A stretch of DNA of 64,000 bases, from positions 186,001 to 250,000 of the forward strand of contig JAGDZQ010000006.1 of NCBI GenBank assembly GCA_049115715.1, written 5' to 3'. Below the pieces are notes generated by a model. It had not been told where the DNA came from, did no database searches, and saw only the letters and a list, made by a program, of their open reading frames with translations. Shown here in pieces: positions 17,126-26,268 of this stretch. The position numbers were made by a program, and so were the translations under genes. This stretch comes from JAMZMI01 sp049115715. GTDB lineage: Bacteria > Bacteroidota > Bacteroidia > Cytophagales > Cyclobacteriaceae. How positions within the stretch are numbered: position 1 is the first letter of the stretch; every line of letters begins with the position of its first letter.

Positions 17126-18364
17126 TTAGGGGGATACAGTTTGCATAAGCAGTCCGCATAGATATGCGCCATATGTACCTAATACATATCCAAAAACGGC
17201 CAATAAAACACCAACAGGGGCTAGCGAAGGATGGAAACTGGATGCAATAACAGGTGAAGAGGCCGCTCCACCCACATTGGCAGTACTTCCCACTGCAACG
17301 AAAAAATAGGGTGCCTTTATAAGTTTCGCTACCAAAATCAATAGTCCAACATGAAAAAGCATCCATGTGATGCCTACCAGAAAGAGTCCAGGGTTCTCGA
17401 AAATGGACATAATATTCATGTTCATGCCTATTGCAGCAATCAAAACATAAAGGAAAGCACTTCCTATTCTAGAAGCTCCGACTCCTTCAAGGGTTTTTGC
17501 TTTAGTAAAAGATAGTATTACTCCAAGAGTTGTAGATATCACAGCAAGCCAAAAGAAACCGGAGGTCAGACTGTATTTACTTAGAAAAGGGAAATTTGCA
17601 GCTAAAGCTGGAGCTATCAAGTCGCTCAAGAAGTGTGCAAGACCAGTGCTACCAAAGGCTACCATCAGAATTTTCATTATATCCAGAAAGGTGGGCATCC
17701 TCGCTATGCTTTGCTGATATGCATCCATTTTGTTTTTAAGAGACTCAATGGCTGAGTTATCTGCTTTTAATTTCCTATCGATAATCGTTGAAAACCCAAC
17801 TCCTGCCAAAAGAACTCCGAGCCAGGTATTTCCTACGATAACGTCAACTGCGACCATCTTTGAAAATAGATCACCGTTTACTTCAAAGACTTCTTTCATA
17901 GCTGCTTGATTGGCGCCACCACCTATCCAGGCACCAGCTATGGTAGTCATTCCTCTCCATACTTCATTGGGCGCAGCAGAGGTTACTATATCTGGAGCAA
18001 TGGCTGAGAATACTAAAATAGAAATGGGTCCTCCAAGCACGATTCCTACGGTTCCTGTGAGAAACATAATTAGAGCTTTGGGTCCCAATTTTATAATCTC
18101 TCTCAAATCAACGCTTATAGTGAATAAGACCAGACTAGCTGGTAATAAATATCTGGATGAAACAAAATACAATTGTGATTTTGAGGTGTCAATAATTCCC
18201 AAAGTAGGTAAGAGCGATGGCAAAAAGTAGCACATCAAAAGCGCTGGAACGATTCCATAAAACTTCTTCCAAATCTTATTATTGCTTTGTGAGGTCACAA
18301 AAACTAACCCCAAAATCAACATCAGCAAGCCAAGAATTACAGCGTCGTTTGTTATAGGCTTCAT
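17126..18364 (-). CDS. DUF819-family integral membrane protein
   Basis: A 412-residue protein with about ten to twelve hydrophobic segments. The segments NKIWKKFYGIVPALLMCYFLP, GAWIGGGANQAAMKEVFEV and FVAVGSTANVGGAASSPVIA are typical of DUF819 (YjcL-like) proteins, a predicted ion or organic-anion transporter family with inverted-repeat topology. The substrate is unknown. The start overlaps the stop of the upstream Nudix gene by 4 bp, so they are translationally coupled. Confidence 0.87.
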   Translation of the reverse strand: MKPITNDAVILGLLMLILGLVFVTSQSNNKIWKKFYGIVPALLMCYFLPSLLPTLGIIDTSKSQLYFVSSRYLLPASLVLFTISVDLREIIKLGPKALIMFLTGTVGIVLGGPISILVFSAIAPDIVTSAAPNEVWRGMTTIAGAWIGGGANQAAMKEVFEVNGDLFSKMVAVDVIVGNTWLGVLLAGVGFSTIIDRKLKADNSAIESLKNKMDAYQQSIARMPTFLDIMKILMVAFGSTGLAHFLSDLIAPALAANFPFLSKYSLTSGFFWLAVISTTLGVILSFTKAKTLEGVGASRIGSAFLYVLIAAIGMNMNIMSIFENPGLFLVGITWMLFHVGLLILVAKLIKAPYFFVAVGSTANVGGAASSPVIASSFHPSLAPVGVLLAVFGYVLGTYGAYLCGLLMQTVSP

Positions 18365-18996
18365 TGTTTCCTCTCGTTTAAGATGTCTACTAATTCACTT
18401 AACATCATGGCTGTGGCTCCCCATACCACCTTGTTTTGTAGTTCGAAATATGGTGATCTGAGTTTATATCCACTGGCTGCCTCAATCTCCTTTTCCTTCA
18501 AAAAAGTGGTGTCAAGTAGCTGTTCAAGAGGCACTTCTATTACTGATTCGACTTCTCTAGTGTCAGGTTTGAAGTTGGGCACGCCTTCATAAAAACCAAC
18601 CACAGGCTTAACCAAGTGATTGCTCACCGCAACAAAGAAATCACTTAATGATCCTATGACATTGATTTTAGAGACTTCTGTACCAATTTCTTCGTGACTC
18701 TCTCTAATCGCTGTTTCAAAAAGGTCAATATCTTGTTCTTCTTTCCTTCCTCCTGGAAAAGCAACCTGACCACTATGCACTCCTTCATACAAAGGCCTCT
18801 GTATTAGCGGAAAATACCATTGATCTTCCATCTTGTAGAACAGAATCAACACAGCTCCCTTTCTTGCTTTCAAAGGATCTAGTGGTGGAAATCTATCTCC
18901 GTTTGGAAGAATTGGTTTCATCTTTAAATGAGCACCCCTTCCCGGTAATGGTTTCAGTAATCTATTCTTCAACCAAAGTAAAAGCTCTTCCGACAT
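18361..18996 (-). CDS. Nudix hydrolase, CoA pyrophosphatase type
   Basis: A 211-residue Nudix enzyme. The box FPGGRKEEQD followed by TAIRESHEEIG matches the CoA-pyrophosphatase (NudL) subgroup, as do RKGAVLILF upstream and the PLIQRPLYEGVHSGQVAFPGG segment, which is the subgroup marker. It would split CoA or acyl-CoA into 3',5'-ADP and phosphopantetheine. It is coupled by an ATGA overlap to the DUF819 gene. It is divergent from the membrane protein at 19066, with a 69-bp gap. Confidence 0.9.
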   Translation of the reverse strand: MSEELLLWLKNRLLKPLPGRGAHLKMKPILPNGDRFPPLDPLKARKGAVLILFYKMEDQWYFPLIQRPLYEGVHSGQVAFPGGRKEEQDIDLFETAIRESHEEIGTEVSKINVIGSLSDFFVAVSNHLVKPVVGFYEGVPNFKPDTREVESVIEVPLEQLLDTTFLKEKEIEAASGYKLRSPYFELQNKVVWGATAMMLSELVDILNERKQ

Positions 18997-19065
18997 GGCT
19001 TAAAAATATCTATAAAACTTTACAGTAAAATTTAATAACTTCATCTTCTCTCTCGTAAAAATCAT

Positions 19066-19773
19066 ATGAACGACCTCCCCATTTATATCAGCATCGTATT
19101 TATAGCATGTATAATAGCAGCTTTTAGTTTCTTATACTTTGCGATTAGGCAAACTACAAAGAAGGGATTTACCGCAACAATAGTATTGACTTTTATGTCA
19201 GTTTGGATTTTTGTAATTGCATTATTGACCTTCAACGATTTTTTTAGCGACAGTCAATCCATGCCACCTAGAATATTCATGTTTGCAGGCACTGGATTAA
19301 TAATCATAATTGGACTTTTCGTATTTAAAAGAACACGGGATTTCATCGGTAAAATGCCTATTACGACGCTGACTCATATACATATCATTCGGGTTCCAGT
19401 TGAGATTGTATTGTGGTGGCTTTTTTTGGAAGAGGTGGTTCCTCAAGTCATCACTTTCGAAGGAATGAATCATGATATTTTGTCAGGTATCACAGCTCCA
19501 TTTGCAGGGATTTTTCTTGTAGGGTTGCGAAGCAAAAGCAGAATTGCAGCAATAATATGGAACTTAGTTGCTTTAGGTCTACTAATAAACGTAGTGTCGA
19601 GAGCTATTTTAGCATCTCCATATTTCTATGATCCTACCGTGCTGGATACGCCTAACATCGCCATTCTTTACTTTCCTTTTGTATTTCTTCCTTTGTTTGT
19701 TGTTCCTGCAGTTTTGTTCTCGCACCTGACATCATTATATCAGCTATTCTTTATTAAGAAGGAAGAATATTAA
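19066..19773 (+). CDS. Conserved membrane protein, function unknown
   Basis: A 235-residue protein with about seven hydrophobic segments. Between them lie a conserved-looking cluster HIHIIRVPVEIVLWWLFLEE and EGMNHDILSGITAP. I do not recognise a characterised family, although proteins with these segments occur as 'hypothetical membrane protein' in Bacteroidota. The polar, histidine-rich motif within a membrane segment might bind metal or heme, which is speculative. The 3' end overlaps by 4 bp with the convergent TPR lipoprotein gene. Confidence 0.7.
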   Translation: MNDLPIYISIVFIACIIAAFSFLYFAIRQTTKKGFTATIVLTFMSVWIFVIALLTFNDFFSDSQSMPPRIFMFAGTGLIIIIGLFVFKRTRDFIGKMPITTLTHIHIIRVPVEIVLWWLFLEEVVPQVITFEGMNHDILSGITAPFAGIFLVGLRSKSRIAAIIWNLVALGLLINVVSRAILASPYFYDPTVLDTPNIAILYFPFVFLPLFVVPAVLFSHLTSLYQLFFIKKEEY

Positions 19774-20786
19774 GGACAGTGTTTTGATGAGAGTTTGATA
19801 GATTTTTTCTCTAACACATTTATTCCTTTTGCCCATGCTTCGCATGCAAGATCCATTTCCTTCTTGGCTAAATAGGCTTCACCCATATATGCGTACACTT
19901 CATCTATGAATTTATTCCGTTTCAAAGCATCTTCTAGTAACAGAAGAGCCTCGTCATATTGCTTCTGACTTATATAGTAAATCCCTTTATTTCGATAGGC
20001 CCAAGCGTTTTGTGGGTCAAGCAAGATGCTTTTATTGATGTCTTTTAAAGCACGCTCATAGTCTTTCATTTCCAAATAGACTTGTCCTCTGTTGTTGAGA
20101 AAATAGGGTTCTTGAGGAACTATATTGAGTGCTCTATTGATAGCGATTAGTGCATTTTGCTGATCTCCTTCTGCCAAATAAATTTGACTCATGGTGTTGT
20201 ACGCGTTTGGCTCGTTGGGACTTACCTTTAAAACGTGCCTTAACCAATACTTGGATGAATCAATTTGCTCGTTGAAATAATAAAGTGTTGCCAGATTTAC
20301 ATATGATTCCATGTTGGATGAGTCCAACTTGATAGACTTTTGGAAGTTTCGGATTCCGTTCCTATATGCTCGGTTGGTCGTTTGAAGAATTCCCTTGTAG
20401 AAATATATATAGGCTGAATCAGGGTAGATAGTTTCAAGAAAATCCATGTCTTTCAGTGCACTCTTGATCTTACCCACATTCTCATAGGCATAAGCTCTAT
20501 TGAAAAAAGTCTCATAATAATCTGGATTTGCTGCTATGGCTTGATTGTAATCTTGAATCGCTTCGTATGGATGACCATCTTCTATCCTCGCGACTCCCCG
20601 ATTGTTATATGCGCTGGCAAATTCAGGATCATTTTCCAGAGACTTGGTATAGAAATCAACTGCCTCGTCATATTCTTGACTGGCCAATGCGTGATTCCCC
20701 TGTTGAAAGAATCTATCTCGCTTGGTTTCTTTGCTATCAACACAACTAAGTAAAACAAGGGGAATTAAGTATTGCAATAATTTCAT
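19770..20786 (-). CDS. TPR-repeat lipoprotein
   Basis: A 338-residue lipoprotein: MKLLQYLIPLVLLSC gives a good lipobox. The rest is eight to nine consecutive TPR units (for example YDEAVDFYTKSLENDPEFASAYNN and YERALKDINKSILLDPQNAWAY, written here as two separate examples). The ATG at 20786 was chosen because an alternative TTG start 27 bases upstream falls inside the transcription terminator of the preceding gene and would spoil the signal peptide. The protein is probably anchored in the outer or inner membrane and mediates protein-protein contacts. Specific partners are not evident. Confidence 0.85.
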   Translation of the reverse strand: MKLLQYLIPLVLLSCVDSKETKRDRFFQQGNHALASQEYDEAVDFYTKSLENDPEFASAYNNRGVARIEDGHPYEAIQDYNQAIAANPDYYETFFNRAYAYENVGKIKSALKDMDFLETIYPDSAYIYFYKGILQTTNRAYRNGIRNFQKSIKLDSSNMESYVNLATLYYFNEQIDSSKYWLRHVLKVSPNEPNAYNTMSQIYLAEGDQQNALIAINRALNIVPQEPYFLNNRGQVYLEMKDYERALKDINKSILLDPQNAWAYRNKGIYYISQKQYDEALLLLEDALKRNKFIDEVYAYMGEAYLAKKEMDLACEAWAKGINVLEKKSIKLSSKHCP

Positions 20787-20801
20787 ACCGCAAATAAAAC
20801 G

Positions 20802-20831
20802 AAGCTGCCTCAAACAAGTCTGAGGCAGCTT
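20802..20831 (-). terminator. Rho-independent terminator after the DUF2807 gene
   Basis: A perfect 11-bp stem (AAGCTGCCTCA with TGAGGCAGCTT) and an 8-base loop are followed on the minus strand by a T-rich tract (CGTTTTATTTG). It lies 25 bases past the stop codon of the DUF2807 gene. Confidence 0.85.
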
Positions 20832-20856
20832 AAAATCAATTAGAATATTTTCTTAA

Positions 20857-21597
20857 CTAGCGTCCGCGAACAGATCCACCACTGCTTGATTCTTTATCAG
20901 TATACTCCGGGTTTCCTTTGTAGGAAATAGAACCTCCGCTGCTCGATCTTGCTTTGAGCTCTTCCTTAACTGTGATGGTGATCGATCCTCCACTACTGGC
21001 TCTCAATTCGGCATTATCACATACTAAATCATAAGCGGATATATCTCCTGAACTACTTGCTTTTGCATCAACAGATTTGGCGATACCTTCAATATCAATA
21101 TCACCGGCACTAGAAGCCGAAGCGTCTATGCTACCGGTTCTCACTCGAACATCAATATCGCCTGCACTAGAGGCTTCCAAATCCAAACTATTGGATTCTA
21201 AATCAATCTCTACATCTCCGGCGCTGCTTACATCTATGTCAAAGTCACAATCACAGGTTACTCGATCCTCTACCTCGATAGAACCTGCAGAAGATGCTTT
21301 TAGAGACTCTAGATTAACGTAAGTCACATAAACGCGCACGTCTACATTGCGATAGTTGTTTCCTTCAAGGTGAATCTTCAAATGGCCGCCGTTCACTTCT
21401 GTAAGAACTTCCTCAATGTCTATATTCCCATCTACTTCTACACGCGCTGACTCACTGGTACCTTCGGCAAGAAAAGCTTCAATACCCTGTGATACAGATA
21501 CACTTTCAAATGATCTAAGCGTTCTGGTCTCCGTTTCTTGAGCGTTCGAAAAGAAAGTAGCAGAAAGGAATAAAGTGATAATGATGATTCTATTCAT
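20857..21597 (-). CDS. DUF2807 / head-GIN-domain secreted protein
   Basis: A 246-residue protein starting at the ATG that gives a clean signal peptide (MNRIIIITLFLSATFFSNAQ); an earlier in-frame ATG at 21627 would add ten residues in front and is less likely. The mature part is the DUF2807 'auto-transporter adhesin, head GIN' fold, a parallel beta-solenoid with many turns of the type SSAGDIDVR, SSAGDVEID and SSGGSI. Members are abundant in Bacteroidota and localise to the envelope, with no proven function. The C-terminus is rich in S and G. Confidence 0.87.
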   Translation of the reverse strand: MNRIIIITLFLSATFFSNAQETETRTLRSFESVSVSQGIEAFLAEGTSESARVEVDGNIDIEEVLTEVNGGHLKIHLEGNNYRNVDVRVYVTYVNLESLKASSAGSIEVEDRVTCDCDFDIDVSSAGDVEIDLESNSLDLEASSAGDIDVRVRTGSIDASASSAGDIDIEGIAKSVDAKASSSGDISAYDLVCDNAELRASSGGSITITVKEELKARSSSGGSISYKGNPEYTDKESSSGGSVRGR

Positions 21598-21645
21598 TTT
21601 AAAGAGTTTTTTATTCAAAGACTCCACAAAATAAACAGGGTTGCA

Positions 21646-22176
21646 TCAAAGTACAGATTTAAAATTTTTCTGATATTCTGGCCAGGGGGTGCTTTTGAAG
21701 GCATCATCTCCGAAGTAGGTCAATATAGGTTCGATTGATTGCGCGTTCATGTAGCCTGGAACTGGCTGAATGATTTGAAGTTCTTCATTCATAAAGACGG
21801 TAGTAGGATAGCTGAGCTTGTTATTGGTAAGTGCTGCTGCAAGTTGATGTACTCCTCTCCTTCCATTCGCAATAAACTTAAACGTATGACCGTCAAATTC
21901 TACTTCCTCTTTTTGCTCAGCGTTGAATTTCACAGCATAGTAATTTTCATTGATGTATTTTACAAGCTTCTTATTCTCATAGGCATCTTTATCCATCTTC
22001 TTGCACCATCCACACCAGTCTGTGTAGATATCGATAAGAATCTTGCGTGGTTCATCTTTGGATTTCTCTATGGCTTCTTCAAAAGTGATCCACTCGACGT
22101 GCTCTTGAGAGAAACTCTCGTTAACTCCAAGAAACAAGATGAATACAAAAACTGAAAAAATCGCTCTCTTAGTCAT
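21646..22176 (-). CDS. Secreted thioredoxin-fold protein
   Basis: A 176-residue protein with a signal peptide (IFSVFVFILFLGVNESFSQ). The active site is CGWC in YTDWCGWCKKMDKDAYEN, typical of the DsbD-gamma/DUF255-like thioredoxins of Bacteroidota. A cis-proline is present in KLSYPTTVFMNE. It probably acts in disulfide reduction or exchange in the periplasm. It lies upstream of the DUF2807 gene with a 48-bp gap on the same strand, so the two may be co-transcribed. Confidence 0.9.
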   Translation of the reverse strand: MTKRAIFSVFVFILFLGVNESFSQEHVEWITFEEAIEKSKDEPRKILIDIYTDWCGWCKKMDKDAYENKKLVKYINENYYAVKFNAEQKEEVEFDGHTFKFIANGRRGVHQLAAALTNNKLSYPTTVFMNEELQIIQPVPGYMNAQSIEPILTYFGDDAFKSTPWPEYQKNFKSVL

Positions 22177-22416
22177 ATTGCTAATTTAATGATTAATAGG
22201 AAAACGTGAGAAGGAAGCTTTTGGTTCGTCACCACAACGACTTCAAACACATTACAAGATGATAAAGGAACGCTCCTTTACAGGGCTGAGTTAGATGACC
22301 TAATCATTTGTCTGACAAGAATTAACCAGGAATAGCGGCTGTCTATAGATATATCGTCTTAAGAAAATCAGTAACAGATTAAAAAAGGCGATTCTTATCA
22401 CTATTTCAATAAAATG

Positions 22417-22869
22417 CTACTCACCAAAAGACTTAGTATAACTTTCATCCGCACTGATTTTATTCTTTTCAGGCTTCTTTTCCCAGTGTGTGTATGCATT
22501 AAAAAAAGCTTTTACCTGAAAGAAAAGCAGTTCTCCATCCTGTATCTTATACATGCTATAACTCGGGATAACGAAATTATTATTGATCATAGCTGTAGCA
22601 CACCACCCGCCATAGGATGGTAAATACTTATCAGGATCGCTTTTAAATTTATTGAGATTGTCTGTATCAGAAAAGGACAGCTTCAATCCATCGTACTCGA
22701 ATGTGATATCATCAGAGCCCTTTAGTGGAACCGGACTATCAAAATAACTCACTAAATCATAGCCATCAAATGCCACCTCCCCCGGAGTGGTATTGCGTTT
22801 CGACTGACCAAATACTTCTGAGGAAAATAATACTACAAGCCCCAGCAAAATAAACTTACCAACTCTCAT
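22417..22869 (-). CDS. YHS-domain secreted protein
   Basis: A 150-residue protein with a signal peptide ending near EVFGQ. The YHS core is visible as FDGYDLVSYFDS, FEYDGLKLSFSDTDNLNKFKSD and PDKYLPSYGGWCATAM. YHS domains are small metal-associated modules often found with copper or heavy-metal handling proteins; here the single cysteine in GGWCA is the only obvious ligand. Neighbours give no further clue. Confidence 0.85.
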   Translation of the reverse strand: MRVGKFILLGLVVLFSSEVFGQSKRNTTPGEVAFDGYDLVSYFDSPVPLKGSDDITFEYDGLKLSFSDTDNLNKFKSDPDKYLPSYGGWCATAMINNNFVIPSYSMYKIQDGELLFFQVKAFFNAYTHWEKKPEKNKISADESYTKSFGE

Positions 22870-23117
22870 TCAAAAACAATTTTTATCTAAACTTAGAAAC
22901 CAACAATTTCATATGAAAATTAATTTCATTCATTTTCATTCTCTCTATAATAATCAAAATTCAGAAACGGCCTCAGTGTAAGGATCCAAGAGGAAAACGG
23001 TTAACAAGAGCCAAAGTATCCGTAAAAATCAACGGCCAATCTTTCGAATGGCAGTTGATCAATTAGACTCTCATTATATAGGAAGTCTATTGTTTAACAC
23101 AAAGTTTATCTGTTTAT

Positions 23118-24005
23118 CTATTGTGCTGTGAAGTATTCTGGGGTTTTGAATACTTTGTCATAGTTAGACTTATCATTAAAATATTCTGCATCGTTTGTAG
23201 ATGAAGACAAAATAGATTCTCCAAAGGATTTGATACTGATATCATCTTCACCATTTAAATGAATGATGACCTCTTTATCTGAATCGCCGACTGCTCCATC
23301 TTCGAAGTTCTTACTTGAGACAAAAGCAAGTCCGTTAAGGAACTGTGCTACATTGGCAGAATCTGCTTCTACTCCAGCCATCGACCATTTGCCTTCAGCT
23401 AGCTTAGATAAAGTGTATGTACCCTCTGGGTAACTAAAATCAACAGAACTGATTGAGTCTTTTTTCAATCTAAGAATTCCGTTATTGCGATAATCTTTAT
23501 CGGTTTTCCCTACGCTCATCCCCATGAAATCATTGGCAACATACACATCTACATCTTCCTCAAGTCGCACATAGTTGTAGAAAGACCTCTGCCCTTCTAC
23601 TCCAAATCTTCCTATAATCAAATCCAGCACCTCACTTGACCCTTCATACACGATAACTCTAGTACCCGTAGAATCAACCTGAAAATCTTTCCATGAATCT
23701 TTGGATCGAGAAGCCAGTCTGGAAGGTTTGGCTCCTTTCAAAGTATTGAGCATACTTTTCACATTTGCGGCTAGAGCCTTCTTGTCTCCATTTACTGTCC
23801 ATGAGTCATCGGACTTCTCAAGAGTAGTTTTAGTTCCCTGACTTAAGATTTCGACTTTGGTCACTTTAGCTGTATCTATCTCAACCAATACCTCTCTGTA
23901 AGACTTGCTCCTACTACTTCCGGAGGTAAGTTTGACAATGGCGTAAGCTCCAACCAATACGCCCAAGACAACAAAAAGTAGTAGTGTTTTATTTCCTTTT
24001 AACAT
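23118..24005 (-). CDS. DUF4340-domain protein, last gene of the gliding ABC operon
   Basis: A 295-residue protein with one N-terminal membrane segment (LLLFVVLGVLVGAYAIVKL). The rest is a repeated alpha/beta DUF4340 architecture: VTKVEILSQGTKTTLEKSDDS, later ISSVDFSYPEGTYTLSK. DUF4340 genes commonly follow gldG-like genes in ABC-2 type operons, and this one begins 12 bp after gldG. It is likely a periplasmic component of the same system. Its exact role is not known. Confidence 0.87.
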   Translation of the reverse strand: MLKGNKTLLLFVVLGVLVGAYAIVKLTSGSSRSKSYREVLVEIDTAKVTKVEILSQGTKTTLEKSDDSWTVNGDKKALAANVKSMLNTLKGAKPSRLASRSKDSWKDFQVDSTGTRVIVYEGSSEVLDLIIGRFGVEGQRSFYNYVRLEEDVDVYVANDFMGMSVGKTDKDYRNNGILRLKKDSISSVDFSYPEGTYTLSKLAEGKWSMAGVEADSANVAQFLNGLAFVSSKNFEDGAVGDSDKEVIIHLNGEDDISIKSFGESILSSSTNDAEYFNDKSNYDKVFKTPEYFTAQ

Positions 24006-24017
24006 TGTTTTAATCGT

Positions 24018-25523
24018 TTAATTGTAATTGCCCTGCATCCATCTCTGACGTCTTCTGCTATTCATTTGCCATCTCACCAAGGCATATATCAGAATCAATA
24101 GAATGGGTGCTAAAACATTCCCCCATTTAATCAAAAGTTTAGTACCATCTTCCACTTCATCTAGTGGTCTGGAAGTAATTCCTTTCGTTCTTAAGGTAAC
24201 CAAACCGGTATCGTCAGCAATCCAATCAATTGAGTTTGCCGCAAGGTTAATGTTGTCTGCGCTCTGCTGCTGCGGTCTTTGTCCTTCTCCATTAATCACG
24301 AAACTACCGTTTGTTACCAACGCGATCTTGGCGTTTCCTTTTTCTAAACCTGCAGCTATAAGTTGTGGGCCAGATGGAAAATCACTGTCCTTCCATTTCT
24401 TCTGTACATCAAAATAACTTGGAGGATTAATCAATCCGGACTGCTCGGAAGTATACACCAATGGCACAAAAGACGAAGATGTATCTGCTGATGTAAATGT
24501 GATATTACTCACAAATGGAAGCATAATTGATTCTAACCCGTTCGTAATGGCGTGATCTTCAAACTTAGTGATCTCAGGAAAATATGGAAACATCACCTGG
24601 CTATTGATTGTGAAGAACCCTTGACGTTGCTGCACATTTACATTGGCACATTTAGCATCAATCACAAAATTATCTCCAATAGAAAGGCCTTTCCGAGCCA
24701 GCCATCCTTTTATCCCAATATCCGTAGCTCGCGAAAGCCTGCCTTGTTGAAGGTCTCCTTCTACATTGGAATAGGCCACAAATAGACCGCCACCACCATT
24801 AAGGTATCGATCTATCTTATTGAAATCCGCTGCATTGACAGAATCTGATGGATTAATCCAAATCAGAGATTTGTAATGGCTTGGTACAGTTGAAGTATCC
24901 TTCAGCGTCAAAGGCTCCACATCGTACAATACATTGAGTTGTTCGAGTATCTGTGGAATAGCCTGAAGAGAAGGTTCTCCATATCCTTGTATCAACCCTA
25001 ATTTTGGTTTCTCTACAATGGCTATTTTCTTAATTGCTGTGGTAAGGGAATACTCCAACCCTGCACCAGGCTGGATCAAAGGAATGATCTCCGTACGGTC
25101 ATCCATCTTCAATACTGCTCCCATATAGGCTCTCAACTGTTGTACCTGATCTCTCTCTTGAACATTGATCATCACAGGGCTAATGCCCTGCTGTTGAGCT
25201 TCCTGCTCCATCTCCTCACTTTCATTCGGATTGATAAATTCGAAAACTACGTTTCCGTCAGACTGATTTTCATACTCGACCAACTGGTCTTTGAAATCCT
25301 GCTTGCTTTTAAGCAGCTGAGCGGGTAAGTCCTCCGAAAAATATGCTTTTATGGTAATAACTCCATTGAGTTCGTCCAACACATCCTTAGTGGCGTCACT
25401 AAATGTGTATCGGTCATCTTCTGTAAAATCTAGTCTAAAATAAAGACTGTTTGAAATCAAATTGGCTACTAGAACTATGGCCAAAACGATTACCAATTGT
25501 AGTATGATATTCTTTTTCTTCAT
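24018..25523 (-). CDS. gldG: Gliding-motility ABC transporter auxiliary subunit GldG
   Basis: A 501-residue protein with an N-terminal membrane segment (IILQLVIVLAIVLVANLI) and a C-terminal one (ILLILIYALVRWQM). The large extracytoplasmic part is an ABC-type uncharacterised (GldG/IFT52-like) domain: FRLDFTEDDRYTFSDATK, VVFEFINPNESEE, LIQGYGEPSLQ. In Flavobacterium johnsoniae GldA, GldF and GldG form an ABC transporter needed for gliding in that strain. The order gldA-gldF-gldG with gaps of 7 and 12 bp matches a single operon. Confidence 0.93.
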   Translation of the reverse strand: MKKKNIILQLVIVLAIVLVANLISNSLYFRLDFTEDDRYTFSDATKDVLDELNGVITIKAYFSEDLPAQLLKSKQDFKDQLVEYENQSDGNVVFEFINPNESEEMEQEAQQQGISPVMINVQERDQVQQLRAYMGAVLKMDDRTEIIPLIQPGAGLEYSLTTAIKKIAIVEKPKLGLIQGYGEPSLQAIPQILEQLNVLYDVEPLTLKDTSTVPSHYKSLIWINPSDSVNAADFNKIDRYLNGGGGLFVAYSNVEGDLQQGRLSRATDIGIKGWLARKGLSIGDNFVIDAKCANVNVQQRQGFFTINSQVMFPYFPEITKFEDHAITNGLESIMLPFVSNITFTSADTSSSFVPLVYTSEQSGLINPPSYFDVQKKWKDSDFPSGPQLIAAGLEKGNAKIALVTNGSFVINGEGQRPQQQSADNINLAANSIDWIADDTGLVTLRTKGITSRPLDEVEDGTKLLIKWGNVLAPILLILIYALVRWQMNSRRRQRWMQGNYN

Positions 25524-25535
25524 CTTTCTAATATT

Positions 25536-26261
25536 TTATGATTGCCAGTTTCTCTTAGAAAGCATCATTTGCGATAGCAAAGTGCCTAAGACCACAATAG
25601 AAATAAAGTATATCAAATCTCTACTGTCTACCACCCCACGACTGATTGATTCAAAATGAGTGCTCATACTTAGGTACGTGAGCGTCTCACCAATTCCGCC
25701 TCGGATTGTATTACCCAAAACATCGAATAATAGCTGAAAACATACTCCTATGGTAAGGGATAGTAGAAAAGCTACGATTTGATTTTGGGTTACGCTACTG
25801 GCAAATAGACCAATGCTTATGTAGCTGGCAGACAGGAGTATCAGACCGAAGTATCCTCCGATGACTGCTCCATCGTCTATGTTTCCTAATTGACTTATGG
25901 TTACATAATATGGAATCGTGCAAAGCAGTGCAATTACAACCAAAATCAAACATGCAAGGAATTTCCCCCATACGATCTGGCTATCAGAAACTGCTTTGGT
26001 TATCAAAAGCTCAATAGTTCCTGCTCTATTCTCTTCTGCTATCATTCTCATCGTAATAGCAGGAATGAAGAAAAACAAAGACCAAAAAGCGATATTATAG
26101 AATACTTGCATAGTAGCCTGACCAATGAAAAAAACATTGCTTCCTGCCAGCCAGGTGAACAAGCCACTTAGTCCCAGAAAAAGGACGATCATGACGTAAG
26201 CGATGAGCGAGTCAAAAAATGACGCGAGTTCTCTTTTTGTAATTATCCAAATTTTACCCAT
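25536..26261 (-). CDS. gldF: Gliding-motility ABC transporter permease GldF
   Basis: A 241-residue ABC-2 type permease with six membrane segments. IWIITKRELASFFDSLIAYV at the start and TMRMIAEENRAGTIELLIT after the second segment are typical of the GldF/ABC-2 family, as is the WGKFLACLILVVIALL segment. It forms the membrane channel of the GldAFG transporter together with GldA (8-bp gap upstream) and GldG (12-bp gap downstream). The transported substrate is unknown in all systems studied. Confidence 0.93.
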   Translation of the reverse strand: MGKIWIITKRELASFFDSLIAYVMIVLFLGLSGLFTWLAGSNVFFIGQATMQVFYNIAFWSLFFFIPAITMRMIAEENRAGTIELLITKAVSDSQIVWGKFLACLILVVIALLCTIPYYVTISQLGNIDDGAVIGGYFGLILLSASYISIGLFASSVTQNQIVAFLLSLTIGVCFQLLFDVLGNTIRGGIGETLTYLSMSTHFESISRGVVDSRDLIYFISIVVLGTLLSQMMLSKRNWQS

Positions 26262-26268
26262 CTCTTTA

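Noticed and set aside
20787..20813. Upstream TTG start for the TPR lipoprotein
   Set aside because: It lies inside the terminator stem of the preceding gene and places nine residues in front of a good lipoprotein signal.
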